Assembly (NCBI RefSeq): GCF_001586785.1
Contig: NZ_LUFH02000046.1
Span: 1-46,474 of the forward strand
From: Sphaerospermopsis aphanizomenoides BCCUSP55
Lineage (GTDB): Bacteria > Cyanobacteriota > Cyanobacteriia > Cyanobacteriales > Nostocaceae
Length of the DNA stretch: 46,474 nt
Direction of reading: 5' to 3'
A program made the position numbers and the translations under genes. The first letter of the stretch is position 1. Each line of letters opens with the position of its first letter. Below, piece after piece: positions 1-8,577 of this stretch. The notes under the pieces are model-generated. The model was not told where the DNA came from. It did no database searches and saw only the letters and a program-made list of their open reading frames with translations.

Positions 1-11
1 AAAATCTACTT

Positions 12-120
12 TGGCTCATTATTTGCTGCAAAGTTTTATTTCGCTTTTTCTCGTAAGGCTTATTTTGTCGTTACTTATGGCTCGTTTTATGGTTCACAAT
101 TTGGCTCATTTTTTCGTTCA
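12..120. repeat. TGGCTCATT-type short direct repeats
   Basis: The leftmost 120 bases carry TGGCTCATT at 12-20 and 112-120, TGGCTCGTT at 78-86 and the looser TGGTTCACA at 90-98. They precede the response regulator gene and could be regulator-binding sites or the edge of a longer iteron array that lies outside the window. Only part of the array may be visible. Confidence 0.35.
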
Positions 121-166
121 AGTCATAATTAGAAAGAGTAAATTTAGCCAGTTATTGAGGTAGGTC

Positions 167-874
167 ATGGAAAACATTAGAGCAGCAATTATCGAAGACC
201 ATAATTTGACCAGGGTAGGTATCAGTAGTTGTTTAAACGAGCAAAAAAATATTCAAGTTGTAGGAGATGCTGAGAATGCTACTGCTGGTTTACAACTACT
301 TCAAGATACAAAGCCAGATATTGCCATTGTTGATATTGGTTTACCGGACATGGATGGGATAGCACTGGTACAAAAGTTTCGACAATCTGTGCCATCAGCA
401 AAAGAAACAAAAATCATTATGTTGACTTCTTTTGCTGATGAGCAGATGGTTTTAGCAGCGTTTGCAGCTGGAGCAGATTCTTACTGTATCAAGACTATTA
501 AGTTTGAGTTACTGTTAGAAGCACTGTACATGACTTATGAAGGGTATTCTTGGATTGACCCAGTAATTGCGCGGATTATTCTCAAGAATATTCGTCGTTC
601 AGTGAATACAAAACAAAATATTACTTCCAAAGCGATTATCTCTGCTGTTGAACAGGAGCAAGTAAGTATTTTGGCAGCAGATCCATTAACAGACCGGGAA
701 ATGCAAGTATTAGAGTTAATTGTCCAAGGTTTCGGCAATCAAGAGATTGCTGATCAACTGTATATTAGTTTGGGAAGTGTAAAAGTATATGTGCGGGGTA
801 TTTTGAGTAAACTTTGTGTTAGTGACCGTACTCAAGCTGCTGTTCTAGCATTGCGGGCTGGTTTACTCAATTAA
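167..874 (+). CDS. NarL/FixJ-type response regulator with LuxR HTH
   Basis: Two-component response regulator that would bind DNA when phosphorylated by a partner histidine kinase. An N-terminal receiver domain (about residues 4-120) has the acidic pair E10/D11, phospho-acceptor D56 in the IVDIGLP motif, T87 and K109, so all key residues are present. A C-terminal LuxR-type helix-turn-helix (about 170-233) contains LTDREMQVLELI and the recognition helix around SLGSVKVYV. The length of 235 residues is normal for the family. The ATG is preceded by a GAGG-containing Shine-Dalgarno stretch. No histidine kinase is encoded nearby, so the partner must be elsewhere. The target genes are unknown; the direct repeats just upstream may be its own sites, which is inference. 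Confidence 0.93.
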   Translation: MENIRAAIIEDHNLTRVGISSCLNEQKNIQVVGDAENATAGLQLLQDTKPDIAIVDIGLPDMDGIALVQKFRQSVPSAKETKIIMLTSFADEQMVLAAFAAGADSYCIKTIKFELLLEALYMTYEGYSWIDPVIARIILKNIRRSVNTKQNITSKAIISAVEQEQVSILAADPLTDREMQVLELIVQGFGNQEIADQLYISLGSVKVYVRGILSKLCVSDRTQAAVLALRAGLLN

Positions 875-1038
875 GAGTGAATCATAAGCATTCAGCCGTC
901 AGTAGTCAGCTATCAGCTAGAAAGAAGAAAACCATCAATTATCAATTGTCCATTGATAAATTGCTCTCATTAACACGCTGTGTAATTTTACAAAACGAGA
1001 GCATTCTTATTATTAACTCAATCTTTCTCTAGAGAATA

Positions 1039-1094
1039 GCTGTTAGCGTAGCGTGGCGTAGCCATTTACTGATTACTGATAGCTGAATACTTAC
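1039..1094. repeat. Dispersed intergenic repeat, copy A
   Basis: This segment begins GCTGTTAGCGTAGC and ends CTGAATACTTAC. It matches 36957-37002 almost base for base, apart from a 10-bp insertion (GTGGCGTAGC) here. It is one of the short dispersed repeats common between cyanobacterial genes. It lies between the end of the response regulator and the convergent Gp157 gene. No function can be assigned. Confidence 0.6.
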
Positions 1095-1097
1095 TAC

Positions 1098-1670
1098 TTA
1101 CAGTGAATCTTTGAAGTCTTGAATTGCTGTCGCTGTTAAAGCATAAACAACCCGACGCTTACGTTCAACATGAGTACCATTCACAGGAATTCCTTTCTTC
1201 CAAGCGGCAATAATCGCTTTCTTATCTGCTGAGTAAACTGTCTTTTCTCTGCGATATTTTGCTGGTAATTTTTCTGCATCTACCAGTACATCACAACTCG
1301 GTGGATTTTCTTTAATTGTAATCCGCAATGAATTACCAATCATTTTTTCAGGTAAAATCCCTGTGGCATTTTGTTCTAAAATTGTTTCATCTAATTTCTG
1401 TCGCCACCGTTCTAGTCTTAATAGTGCTGATTGATGTACTGCTTTGAGATGTTCTAGTCGTTGCTTAATAGCTGTTATTTCTGCATCTAGTTGTAATGCT
1501 AATTCGGCTTGAATATCAACTGCTTCTGATTGTTCTTCTTGAGTGTCCCAAATCGCATTGATGATCTCAGCTTCTTCTTCAGGAGTCTGACAATTGGTTA
1601 ATTGTTCCCAAAGATGAGCAGCAGTTTGGGATAGTCCGGCTAAGGATTGTTGAGCGAGTGTTATATTCAT
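1098..1670 (-). CDS. Siphovirus Gp157-family protein
   Basis: The protein of about 190 residues has the architecture of the Siphovirus Gp157 family (phage proteins of poorly known function, often found among recombination or early genes). It has a helical, Q/E-rich, coiled-coil-like half (residues about 10-100, with AELALQLDAEITAIKQRLEHL). The conserved C-terminal half contains GNSLRITIKENPPSCDV, LPAKYRREK, ADKKAIIAAWKKG and G..HVERKRRVVY. The ATG at 1670 is preferred over a TTG at 1688 because it follows the stop of the upstream small gene by two bases (TAA TA ATG), suggesting translational coupling. It is probably a phage-derived gene kept on the plasmid. The family assignment is fairly firm; the function is not known. 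Confidence 0.8.
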   Translation of the reverse strand: MNITLAQQSLAGLSQTAAHLWEQLTNCQTPEEEAEIINAIWDTQEEQSEAVDIQAELALQLDAEITAIKQRLEHLKAVHQSALLRLERWRQKLDETILEQNATGILPEKMIGNSLRITIKENPPSCDVLVDAEKLPAKYRREKTVYSADKKAIIAAWKKGIPVNGTHVERKRRVVYALTATAIQDFKDSL

Positions 1671-1672
1671 TA

Positions 1673-1876
1673 TTACCACTTTCCACAAGTTTGATAGTAT
1701 TCTTTTTCAGCTTCAATTTGATTTACAATAGCTAATGTACCTGTATCTAAATCAGTATCGAGGAATAAGTTTGCAGTTAGTTTTTGTGTACCTTGATGAT
1801 TTGGCTCAGGACTGGCAGTAAGTTTAGGTTTCAGTGTTGTTACATTTTCTGTTACAATTACTGTTGGTTGTTGCAT
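1673..1876 (-). CDS. Small hypothetical protein upstream of Gp157 gene
   Basis: A 67-residue protein with an ATG start, rich in T and V at the N terminus and acidic towards the middle (LDTDLDTGT). I do not recognise a family. It ends two bases before the ATG of the Gp157-like gene and is clearly co-transcribed with it. It could be a small partner or a leader gene. No membrane segment or signal peptide is visible. The promoter should lie in the 146-bp AT-rich gap shared with the divergent gene at 2023. Confidence 0.6.
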   Translation of the reverse strand: MQQPTVIVTENVTTLKPKLTASPEPNHQGTQKLTANLFLDTDLDTGTLAIVNQIEAEKEYYQTCGKW

Positions 1877-2022
1877 TGTTTGGGTTGCGTAACGCCATTA
1901 ATTTGAGCGCGTTAGCGCATCTATTCATGTTGATATTCAAGTGACAATTCAAATTTGTGAGTTAACTTGTTGTCAACTATTTATTAGTTAGTCAATATCA
2001 AAATTTCAACCTAATACCAGAT

Positions 2023-2274
2023 ATGAAACTCATCAAAAAATCTGACAAGCTTCTTCAAGAAACACAAATAACAGAGGAAACAAAAGAGCAAAGTTTACAA
2101 AGTAACTTCAGTTATATAGAAAACCCAACAGGTGTGGAGCAGCTAAAACAAGATATAAAGTATCAAGAACCTAACTATGTTCCGATACGTGATAATCCTA
2201 TAGTTTTATCTGTAGGTAATACAGGATGGCAGGTTTCTGAGATTTGGAAAGATATTAGATTGGATAATTTTTAA
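2023..2274 (+). CDS. Hypothetical 83-residue protein
   Basis: Short, hydrophilic protein starting MKLIKKSD. The C-terminal part (GNTGWQVSEIWKDIRLDNF) looks like a conserved patch, but I do not recognise a family. It is transcribed divergently from the Gp157 pair and lies 66 bp upstream of the nuclease-like gene on the same strand, so the two may form a small operon. The upstream gene is in the same phase as the next one, but two TAA codons separate them, so they are not a broken single gene. Confidence 0.5.
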   Translation: MKLIKKSDKLLQETQITEETKEQSLQSNFSYIENPTGVEQLKQDIKYQEPNYVPIRDNPIVLSVGNTGWQVSEIWKDIRLDNF

Positions 2275-2340
2275 TTATTACTTAATTGGTTGATTAAAAA
2301 TTAAAATATTTTTTCTTATGTAATAAAAAAAAATGGATTT

Positions 2341-2961
2341 ATGTCTAGTCCTTATTATCCAATGATTCTTTATCCACCTTTAGTAAGGCAGTTAAGAAAT
2401 GGTAATTTAGAACAGAAGTATCTCAAAGCTCCGTTTCAAGGCTGCATTACATTACCAGATGAAAATAGTATAGCCCAACAAGGAGTGAGTGCAAAGGAGT
2501 TTTTTCGGCATCTACTGCCGGCCTTTCCTGGAAGTACAATCTGTCAAGCGGTTGAGTTTGAAATTTCCGGTTATCCTCTACATTACTCAACTGATTTTAT
2601 TTTTTATCATCACTCATCTGGGTTAGCTTTGGATATTGAAATTGATGAACCTTATATTGGAAATACAGGTAAACCTCATCACTGTATTGATGTTGATGAT
2701 GATAAAATTCGTAACCGATTTTTCTTAAAGCATAATTGGGGTGTAATTAGGTTTGCAGAAATTCAGGTGGTGCGTCATCCTTGGAGTTGTTGTAAGGTAA
2801 TTGCTCAAACAATTGCTAAGTTAACAGGAGATGATAGGGTGTTCATGTTATTGAAAAGATTGGCTGATTTACCTTTACAAAAACGTTGGACAAGGTGTGA
2901 AGCTAGGTTGATGGCAAAGAACAATTATCGTCTATCTTATCTGCCAAAAATGTTAAAGTAG
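2341..2961 (+). CDS. Putative Vsr/DUF559-like PD-(D/E)XK nuclease-fold protein
   Basis: The 206-residue protein contains the run LALDIEIDEPY, followed about 15 residues later by DVDDDKIRNRFFLKHNWGVIR and RFAEIQV. This order (a beta strand with acidic residues, then D..R...L...GW.V.R.. and a final strand) is the layout of the DUF559/very-short-patch-repair endonuclease group. E/D residues near 100-103 and the R-rich helix would form the active site. This is motif reasoning only, and the exact catalytic set is uncertain. The last 30 residues are basic, which fits DNA binding. It may act in repair or plasmid defence. It is followed by a hairpin that separates it from the convergent replication gene. 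Confidence 0.5.
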   Translation: MSSPYYPMILYPPLVRQLRNGNLEQKYLKAPFQGCITLPDENSIAQQGVSAKEFFRHLLPAFPGSTICQAVEFEISGYPLHYSTDFIFYHHSSGLALDIEIDEPYIGNTGKPHHCIDVDDDKIRNRFFLKHNWGVIRFAEIQVVRHPWSCCKVIAQTIAKLTGDDRVFMLLKRLADLPLQKRWTRCEARLMAKNNYRLSYLPKMLK

Positions 2962-2987
2962 GGCTTGCTGAAAAAAAAGCAGACAAA

Positions 2988-3045
2988 AACCTTTACCTTA
3001 CGCTCTTACTTAACTTGTGCGTAAGTCCCAAAAGTGTAAAAGGTT
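2988..3045. terminator. Imperfect inverted repeat between convergent genes
   Basis: Left arm AACCTTTACCTTACGC (2988-3003) is matched by GCGTAAG (3019-3025) and GTAAAAGGTT (3036-3045). It sits between the nuclease-like gene and the replication gene, which face each other. It could serve as a bidirectional terminator, or be a worn end of a cyanobacterial insertion element, since the flanking strings resemble IS ends. Confidence 0.4.
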
Positions 3046-3098
3046 CGGCTTAAATGTGAACCGTGGGTCACAAAATCGAATAGCTCCCCCTAAACTCA

Positions 3099-6000
3099 CT
3101 ATTCCGGTTCTACTTTAGGCAAGTATAAAACCAAACTTCGCTTAACCTCATCATGAACCTCCTTCGGCAACACAGATATCAAACAATCCATTAAAAAAGC
3201 TTTGATTTCTCGACAAGCTGCATTCACAGCCTGAGAAAACCCCTTCCAACCAAGATGTTCAGCAAACGTGATCACCTGTTCAATCACTACTTCCGCTGAT
3301 TCATTACCCACTTCCCTATCGTGTTTAAGAATAGGCAAATACTCATCAATCAGCCACTTTTGCTCTTGAGTCAAAATCTCTAGAGAATTATTACTACCCC
3401 TATATAAAGAGTTATATAGGAGCAGTAATAATTTTCTGAAACTATTCCACCCACCCCAATACTTATTAGCAATTTTACTGATCCATTCTTGAGAAATACC
3501 AGCAGCCTTACCCAGCATCTCCTGAGTAACTTTCTCCCACTCTGTCACCCCATCTGCTATCAATTGCTTAAACCCTTCAAAAATACCCCTGCGAGTTTGC
3601 TGTATCTGCGTTCCTGCTTCTGGGCAAATATCAAAAGCATCAGATTTAATAAACCTAGCATTAGGGTAGTAATCCGCTAAATAGGACAAATCTTTGTCAC
3701 TAACCACATAAAAAGTAACCTCCTCCGTCCTGCGGTTAGCTCTAGTTCTACCTGCACACTGAATAACTTCAGTTTGAACCAAATGGTTAATTACATCTTG
3801 AAAAGCCTTATTTTCTTTACCAACACTTCTATCTCCTGTTAAAGTTATATAAACTTGTCCAGATGCTCCAATATCCTGATAAGGAGTGCCAAAACTGCAA
3901 ATAGCTTGCTTATCTTGATAGGCATTACTGCCGCGATTGTCAGCAAACCAGTGTCCATCACCCTGATTTTTATGTGCTAAGTGGTCTATGTAAGCAATAT
4001 TGCCATCATGACGCTGGTTTAATTCTTCTCGCAAAGCCGCAATTCGTTCTTTCAATTTGTGACCTCGGTCTTTATTCAGCAACCCAAAGCCTGTAATTTG
4101 GTGAATGGTAAGGTTACTGTAATCTGGTGGGATTTCCGAAATCACCAGTATTTCCTCTGGATTAATGCCCAACTGCATAGCTACATTGTCACGGTTAGCA
4201 GTAGCATCCATCAAGAAAACAAAGTCAAAAGCTTTGAGGACATCAACTTGACGGCTGTTTTTAGTAGCAATAATTAAATGTTTGTTTTTAACCCGTAAAG
4301 CCCCTGGTTGAATTTCTCCAATGACTTCTAGAAGGGGAATCAACCATCTCACGGGTAAATCGTTGATATTCCTGTAAGTCTCTTGGGCAGCTTGTTTATT
4401 GAGGTAACTACGGATAAATTTTAAAGTTTTTCTGTTGATATTTTCGCGATCGCTCTTATCAACCCCATCCAATGTCACACTATCAGCCTGTTGTACCAAT
4501 TCCTCGATATCTGGAGCAATAGTTTCCAGTTCAGCGATAATTTCCGGTATATCTGTGGGAATTTCCCCTAATAAACCCCTGATTAACTCATCATTGTACC
4601 CATGATATGTTTCCTCAACAGGGGGAATTTCACCAGTTAGCAGTACCCGCAGTGGTAGAACTAAACTTCTAATTTTGTCATACACTGTCGGTAATTTAGT
4701 TTGCACCTCCATCATTGAGGAGTCAAAATCTCGTAAACTAACTTTAATAAAGTCAACTGGTTGTAGTTGTCTAGAAGCTTCGTCAACAAAAGCACCTGCC
4801 TTCATGCTAGTGATATCTGTAGCTTGGGGTAAGGAGTTGATATTGGCACGAATCCGCTTAGATGCTAGTGCATCCCTTCTATCACGTCGGAAGGTAGCAC
4901 CATTGACTTTCGGGAGGACATTACCAGCAGCATCTCTACCCGCACAATTAGCCCTGAGTCTACAACCGTTACAGATAGGGTTGAGGCTTGCTTCTGCGGA
5001 TGTTTCTTTTTTGTATCCTTTGGTTGCAAGAGCATTAAAAAAATCTGTCAGAGGACAAGTTCCCTCAATATTGGGTTCTTCCCCCAGTTGAGGCCAGTGT
5101 ATTTGTGGGTTGCCCAGTGGTGTGAGTTTAGAATAGTCTGCTACTAATCCATTGTGGCGTACTGGTAAGTCTGTCCACTGTTCAATAGTTGCTACAGTGG
5201 GATTACGGTGTTCATTGCTGAGGTAAAAAAGTGTATGGACTCCCAACTGTTCTGGCATAAATTCACCCACAGTGTGAGATTTACCAGCACCTGCGTGTGA
5301 TAAATCTAAGATGAATTTTTTACCGTAATTGGCAGCATCTAGGTAAGTCTGGGTGCGATTGTTCGGTTCAAACCAGATATCAACATCTAGGTTATTGGTT
5401 GGTAAAAGTATAGTTGGTTTTGGTTGGTAAACAACGTTACCTATAAAACGTTTGGCTTTATTAGCAACAGTGATTAAAGTTTGAAGGAATTCTTGAAAGT
5501 CTCTGTTTATACCGTATTTAGCTTGCCATTCTTGTTTGTTGATTGTGGGATCTGTTACGGTGGGATGTAGGTTATTACCAGAGTATTTTCTGCGGTAATC
5601 TTCAAATATCTCCCTTTGATAATTGTTTAACTCTTTTTGTTGGTAATCTTGGAATACAGCACTTTGGTAATTGTTTAACTCTTCTTGTTGGTAATGGAAT
5701 ATAGCACTTGGGTAATTGTTTAATTCTTCTTGTTGGTAATGGAATACAGCACTTGGGTAATTGTTTAATTCTTTTTTACGGTAATTGCTGAATCTCTTTA
5801 TTTGGTGTTTGTTATACTCGTTATCCTGGTAATTACTATTAAAAGTTGTACCTTCAACTTTTGGAAATCTAAATCCATACTGTTTAGCAATGTGAAATAG
5901 CGTACCAATCGAAATACCAGAACGACCGCGAAAACTCTTAATTTTAGCTCTAATATTCCAACTCGTTCCCTTAATTGATGGACTCCACTGTTCTGCAATA

Positions 6001-7367
6001 ATTTCTGCATCTACAGGTCCATAATGAGAATTGAGCGCCATTAATACCTGTAAGCACTCATGATAATTATTGCTACCAGGACTACGGGAAGGAATGTAAG
6101 TTAAAGCTTGTTGAATTAGCTGGTCAATATCCCAGTTGTTAGCTTCTGCACGCTCTTGAAATTGTATCCGACGGGCTGTAATTTCAGCTATGCGTTTTTC
6201 GTACTCAATTTTTTCTTGGTGAGCGGTGGTGACAGCTTCATCTATCCAAGATTGCGGTAATCTAGCGTTAGGGTTGATTAGTGGAAATGTTGCCTCTGTT
6301 GATCCGTAAAACACCCGTGAAGCATCTTTACAAGCGGGGTCATGGGGCAGGTGTTTCATTAAGTACCGTGTTAGCACTTCTACAGTTTCTGTACCCTGAA
6401 CGTATTCAGGTAGTACGAAGACTAACCGGAATTTATGCCAATCTGGTTTATGGCTGGCTGTGGTGTAGATTAAAGCGCAATATTGCTTAATGAATGCGTG
6501 TTCTATTGCTTCGTCTAATGTGAGTTGATGTTGATAGATTTTCTGGGCTTGTCTGCCATCTGATTTTTCAATGACATTACCGTTAATGTCTACCCAAGCC
6601 TTATTAATTTTGATTGGTCTACCATTTTCATCTAGTGGATTGCCATTTTCATCTGTCCAAGTTGTGGAGTTGTCAATATCTAGTAGTACCCATTGAGAAC
6701 CAATAATATTGGCTTTACTTCGCCATTGACCACCCAGTAAACCAGCACATAAGGCGTGTCCTGCTCTTACATGGCTGATAATGTCCCAAATAGTGCCTTT
6801 TGTATCTTGGAAGTTGCCTGCTAGTTTGCGAAAATCCCAGTCTTTATTTTTACCAGTGGCGTTAAAAGCGAATTTGATTTTGTCGTTCTGGATAGGCTCT
6901 GGTTGTAACCGTGGTGTAAATTGAGCCTGTTGTACGGTTGGTGATTGTAGTTTTGGCTGCTGTTTGAACTTGGTGGTAGATTCAACTTGTTGACTGGTTG
7001 GTGGTTGTAGTTCTGACTGGTTATGAAATTGCTGTTGATCCGTCAGGTGTTGCGGTTCTGACTGGTTGTTAAATTGTTGTTGTTCGGTTTGATGATGTGT
7101 TGCTAATGGGTTGTAAAAATGCTGTGGACTGCTTGGTTGCTGCGGTTCTTGTTTGATTTCACTGGAAAATTGAGTTTGTTGATCAGCTAGGTGTTGCTTC
7201 TCCCACTGATTGTTAAACTGCTGTCGAGTGCTTGTTTGTTGAAGGTTGGACTGGTTGTTAAACTGTTTTTGTTCAGTTGGGTGTTGCGTTTCGGACTGGT
7301 TGTAAAAATGTTGTTGCTCGCTTGGATGTTGTGATTCTGACTGCTTGTTAAATTGCTGTTGTGACAT
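3099..7367 (-). CDS. CyRepA1-like plasmid replication protein (primase-polymerase + helicase)
   Basis: A 1,422-residue multidomain protein, probably the plasmid replication initiator. In order: a Q/N-rich repeat region (about 1-150); an archaeo-eukaryotic primase-like domain (about 165-400) with the VLLDIDN metal motif near 226, HKFRLVFVLP and DASRVFYGS; a linker with tandem ELNNYPSAVFHYQQ-type repeats (about 540-610); and a superfamily 2-like helicase with Walker A HAGAGKSHT (about 690), Walker B-like GAFVDEAS (about 860), FLMDATANRD (about 1055) and an arginine-finger motif QCAGRTRANRR (about 1204). A cysteine cluster (C..C...C in NPICNGCRLRANCAG) may bind zinc or Fe-S. ATG 7367 is chosen because AGGAGG lies 10 bases upstream; a TTG at 7376 is too close to it. 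The layout resembles cyanobacterial CyRepA1 proteins. That name is from family knowledge and was not tested. Confidence 0.8.
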   Translation of the reverse strand: MSQQQFNKQSESQHPSEQQHFYNQSETQHPTEQKQFNNQSNLQQTSTRQQFNNQWEKQHLADQQTQFSSEIKQEPQQPSSPQHFYNPLATHHQTEQQQFNNQSEPQHLTDQQQFHNQSELQPPTSQQVESTTKFKQQPKLQSPTVQQAQFTPRLQPEPIQNDKIKFAFNATGKNKDWDFRKLAGNFQDTKGTIWDIISHVRAGHALCAGLLGGQWRSKANIIGSQWVLLDIDNSTTWTDENGNPLDENGRPIKINKAWVDINGNVIEKSDGRQAQKIYQHQLTLDEAIEHAFIKQYCALIYTTASHKPDWHKFRLVFVLPEYVQGTETVEVLTRYLMKHLPHDPACKDASRVFYGSTEATFPLINPNARLPQSWIDEAVTTAHQEKIEYEKRIAEITARRIQFQERAEANNWDIDQLIQQALTYIPSRSPGSNNYHECLQVLMALNSHYGPVDAEIIAEQWSPSIKGTSWNIRAKIKSFRGRSGISIGTLFHIAKQYGFRFPKVEGTTFNSNYQDNEYNKHQIKRFSNYRKKELNNYPSAVFHYQQEELNNYPSAIFHYQQEELNNYQSAVFQDYQQKELNNYQREIFEDYRRKYSGNNLHPTVTDPTINKQEWQAKYGINRDFQEFLQTLITVANKAKRFIGNVVYQPKPTILLPTNNLDVDIWFEPNNRTQTYLDAANYGKKFILDLSHAGAGKSHTVGEFMPEQLGVHTLFYLSNEHRNPTVATIEQWTDLPVRHNGLVADYSKLTPLGNPQIHWPQLGEEPNIEGTCPLTDFFNALATKGYKKETSAEASLNPICNGCRLRANCAGRDAAGNVLPKVNGATFRRDRRDALASKRIRANINSLPQATDITSMKAGAFVDEASRQLQPVDFIKVSLRDFDSSMMEVQTKLPTVYDKIRSLVLPLRVLLTGEIPPVEETYHGYNDELIRGLLGEIPTDIPEIIAELETIAPDIEELVQQADSVTLDGVDKSDRENINRKTLKFIRSYLNKQAAQETYRNINDLPVRWLIPLLEVIGEIQPGALRVKNKHLIIATKNSRQVDVLKAFDFVFLMDATANRDNVAMQLGINPEEILVISEIPPDYSNLTIHQITGFGLLNKDRGHKLKERIAALREELNQRHDGNIAYIDHLAHKNQGDGHWFADNRGSNAYQDKQAICSFGTPYQDIGASGQVYITLTGDRSVGKENKAFQDVINHLVQTEVIQCAGRTRANRRTEEVTFYVVSDKDLSYLADYYPNARFIKSDAFDICPEAGTQIQQTRRGIFEGFKQLIADGVTEWEKVTQEMLGKAAGISQEWISKIANKYWGGWNSFRKLLLLLYNSLYRGSNNSLEILTQEQKWLIDEYLPILKHDREVGNESAEVVIEQVITFAEHLGWKGFSQAVNAACREIKAFLMDCLISVLPKEVHDEVKRSLVLYLPKVEPE
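5590..5800. repeat. Coding tandem repeats in Rep linker
   Basis: Four successive units encode variants of ELNNYPSAVFHYQQ, about 45-51 bp each, inside the replication gene between the primase-like and helicase domains. Neighbouring units are nearly identical at DNA level, for example two copies of a string encoding NNYPSA.FHYQQEE. This is a flexible linker prone to expansion and contraction. Confidence 0.75.
6910..7360. repeat. Degenerate coding repeats at Rep N terminus
   Basis: The first ~150 residues of the replication protein are built from repeated units of the type QHPTEQQQFNNQSE, about 16-18 residues long, repeated roughly eight times and degenerate. The region has almost no hydrophobic core, so it is probably disordered. 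It may mediate self-association, or bind at the origin; both ideas are inference. Confidence 0.7.
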
Positions 7368-7481
7368 GAGAGCCAATCCTCCTAAGTGTGTTGGAGGAAT
7401 TGAAGCTATCCAGCATTAGTAATCTTTTAGACGAATACTCAGAAATGTAAGAAGATAAAGATTCTGAATCGCTTTTTTATC

Positions 7482-7527
7482 TGTAAAATCAGTGTTCTTC
7501 TGGTTTTACATCTCAACTTTTTTGAGA
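7482..7527. promoter_or_regulatory. Tandem hairpins in Rep leader region
   Basis: Two inverted repeats lie back to back upstream of the replication gene: TGTAAAATCAG (7482-7492) pairs with CTGGTTTTACA (7500-7510), and TCTCAA (7511-7516) pairs with TTGAGA (7522-7527). A third pair, ATTAGTAATC (7416-7425) and GATTACTAAT (7531-7540), brackets the area. Such structures in a rep leader could control copy number by attenuation or protein binding. No direct evidence is available. Confidence 0.4.
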
Positions 7528-7653
7528 TAGGATTACTAATAGGGATATTTAAATTAGGCTTCGACAACCCAATACCCTGCTCCAATTCCGATGATGGAAT
7601 GTATTTTGAAAACCTTGCTGTCCATACAGGACGTGGGGTTTTCGCCTTTTAAT

Positions 7654-8379
7654 TTAGTTGCACGTAGCTAACCAAGATTTGATAAACTCAGTTACTTCAT
7701 CCTCTTGAATAACAAACATAGTGCCTTTTCTCCTGAGAGCTAGAGTTTTCATGCTTTCCACCTCACTATAAAGGTGTTCATTGAGATTTGAAGCTTTTAT
7801 AGTAGGATGCCACAAAACTAAAACTTTTGTGGTGCGTGTTTTTGTGGCCTCTTTTGAAGACATATTAAACAGGTTTCGGTTTTTGTTAAGCCACTTTTCA
7901 TAATCTGCCAACTCAAGCAGTGGACAGGGTTTCCAAGTAGTTAAACCACCTTTATTTTTCTTTCTGACTTGGAGAATTTCTCTAGCTTCGTTGTATACTA
8001 CCTCCCTATCTCCAAAAGAGCGAATGGAGATAAACAGGTGAGTTGTGCGCGGAAACCTGATAAACAAGTCAATAGGGTTCTTGTCTTCAACCTGAAGCAC
8101 TGGAAAGACCTGTATTCCTTTGCTTTTAAACTCCTCTAAAAGTATGGTTGTTAATTTTTCCAGTCGTGCAATTTTTTCAACCCTGACCGATGGCTTGTAG
8201 GCCAAGCCAAAACGTGACCAACCAGCTGGACTTGTGCTTGTAGCGATTTCTGAATCACTAGCAGCTAGAACAGCAGGGTCAACGTTTTTCGCCTCCCTAA
8301 GCCCCTCTAAAGCCGCTTCGTTGTGCGGCGGTAGCTGAAAATCAGTAGGTGGGTCTTTCACGGTCAACATTGGCGACAT
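7654..8379 (-). CDS. Hypothetical protein between relaxase and Rep
   Basis: A 241-residue soluble protein that I do not recognise. The central part reads LLEEFKSKGIQVFPVLQVEDKNPIDLFIRFPRTTHLFISIRS, a strand-rich core with acidic residues (E.D..PIDLFI). This is faintly like a nuclease or DNA-binding fold, but no family is claimed. The C-terminal part (VLVLWHPTIKASNLNEHLY) is also strand-rich. It is transcribed in the same direction as the relaxase upstream and Rep downstream, so a role in replication or mobilization control is likely from position. The ATG at 8379 follows a TTG at 8385; neither has a strong ribosome site. Confidence 0.6.
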   Translation of the reverse strand: MSPMLTVKDPPTDFQLPPHNEAALEGLREAKNVDPAVLAASDSEIATSTSPAGWSRFGLAYKPSVRVEKIARLEKLTTILLEEFKSKGIQVFPVLQVEDKNPIDLFIRFPRTTHLFISIRSFGDREVVYNEAREILQVRKKNKGGLTTWKPCPLLELADYEKWLNKNRNLFNMSSKEATKTRTTKVLVLWHPTIKASNLNEHLYSEVESMKTLALRRKGTMFVIQEDEVTEFIKSWLATCN

Positions 8380-8577
8380 CAACAATTAATGATGTGAAAA
8401 TAGCACTTCCTTTTCAAATCCTAATGCCTGATACGACATTTTGAACCAATGGCTATTTAATGCTTAACAAAAACAACACGGTTAAATAAATATTTGCTGT
8501 CTGAACAAAGATTAATCGTAGTGAATTATTATCTGATGTTAGTAAAACAAGTAACAAGCTACTAAGCCTACATAAAC

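Noticed and set aside
2274-2341. Genes at 2023 and 2341 as one broken gene, since they are in phase
   Set aside because: Two TAA codons and non-protein-like sequence lie between them, and the second has its own ATG.
2961-3030. A complete insertion sequence at the convergent junction
   Set aside because: The strings resemble IS ends, but no transposase and no matching target duplication are present.
4675-5091. A 138-residue open frame antisense to the replication gene
   Set aside because: It lies fully inside the conserved helicase region on the other strand and has no protein-like pattern.
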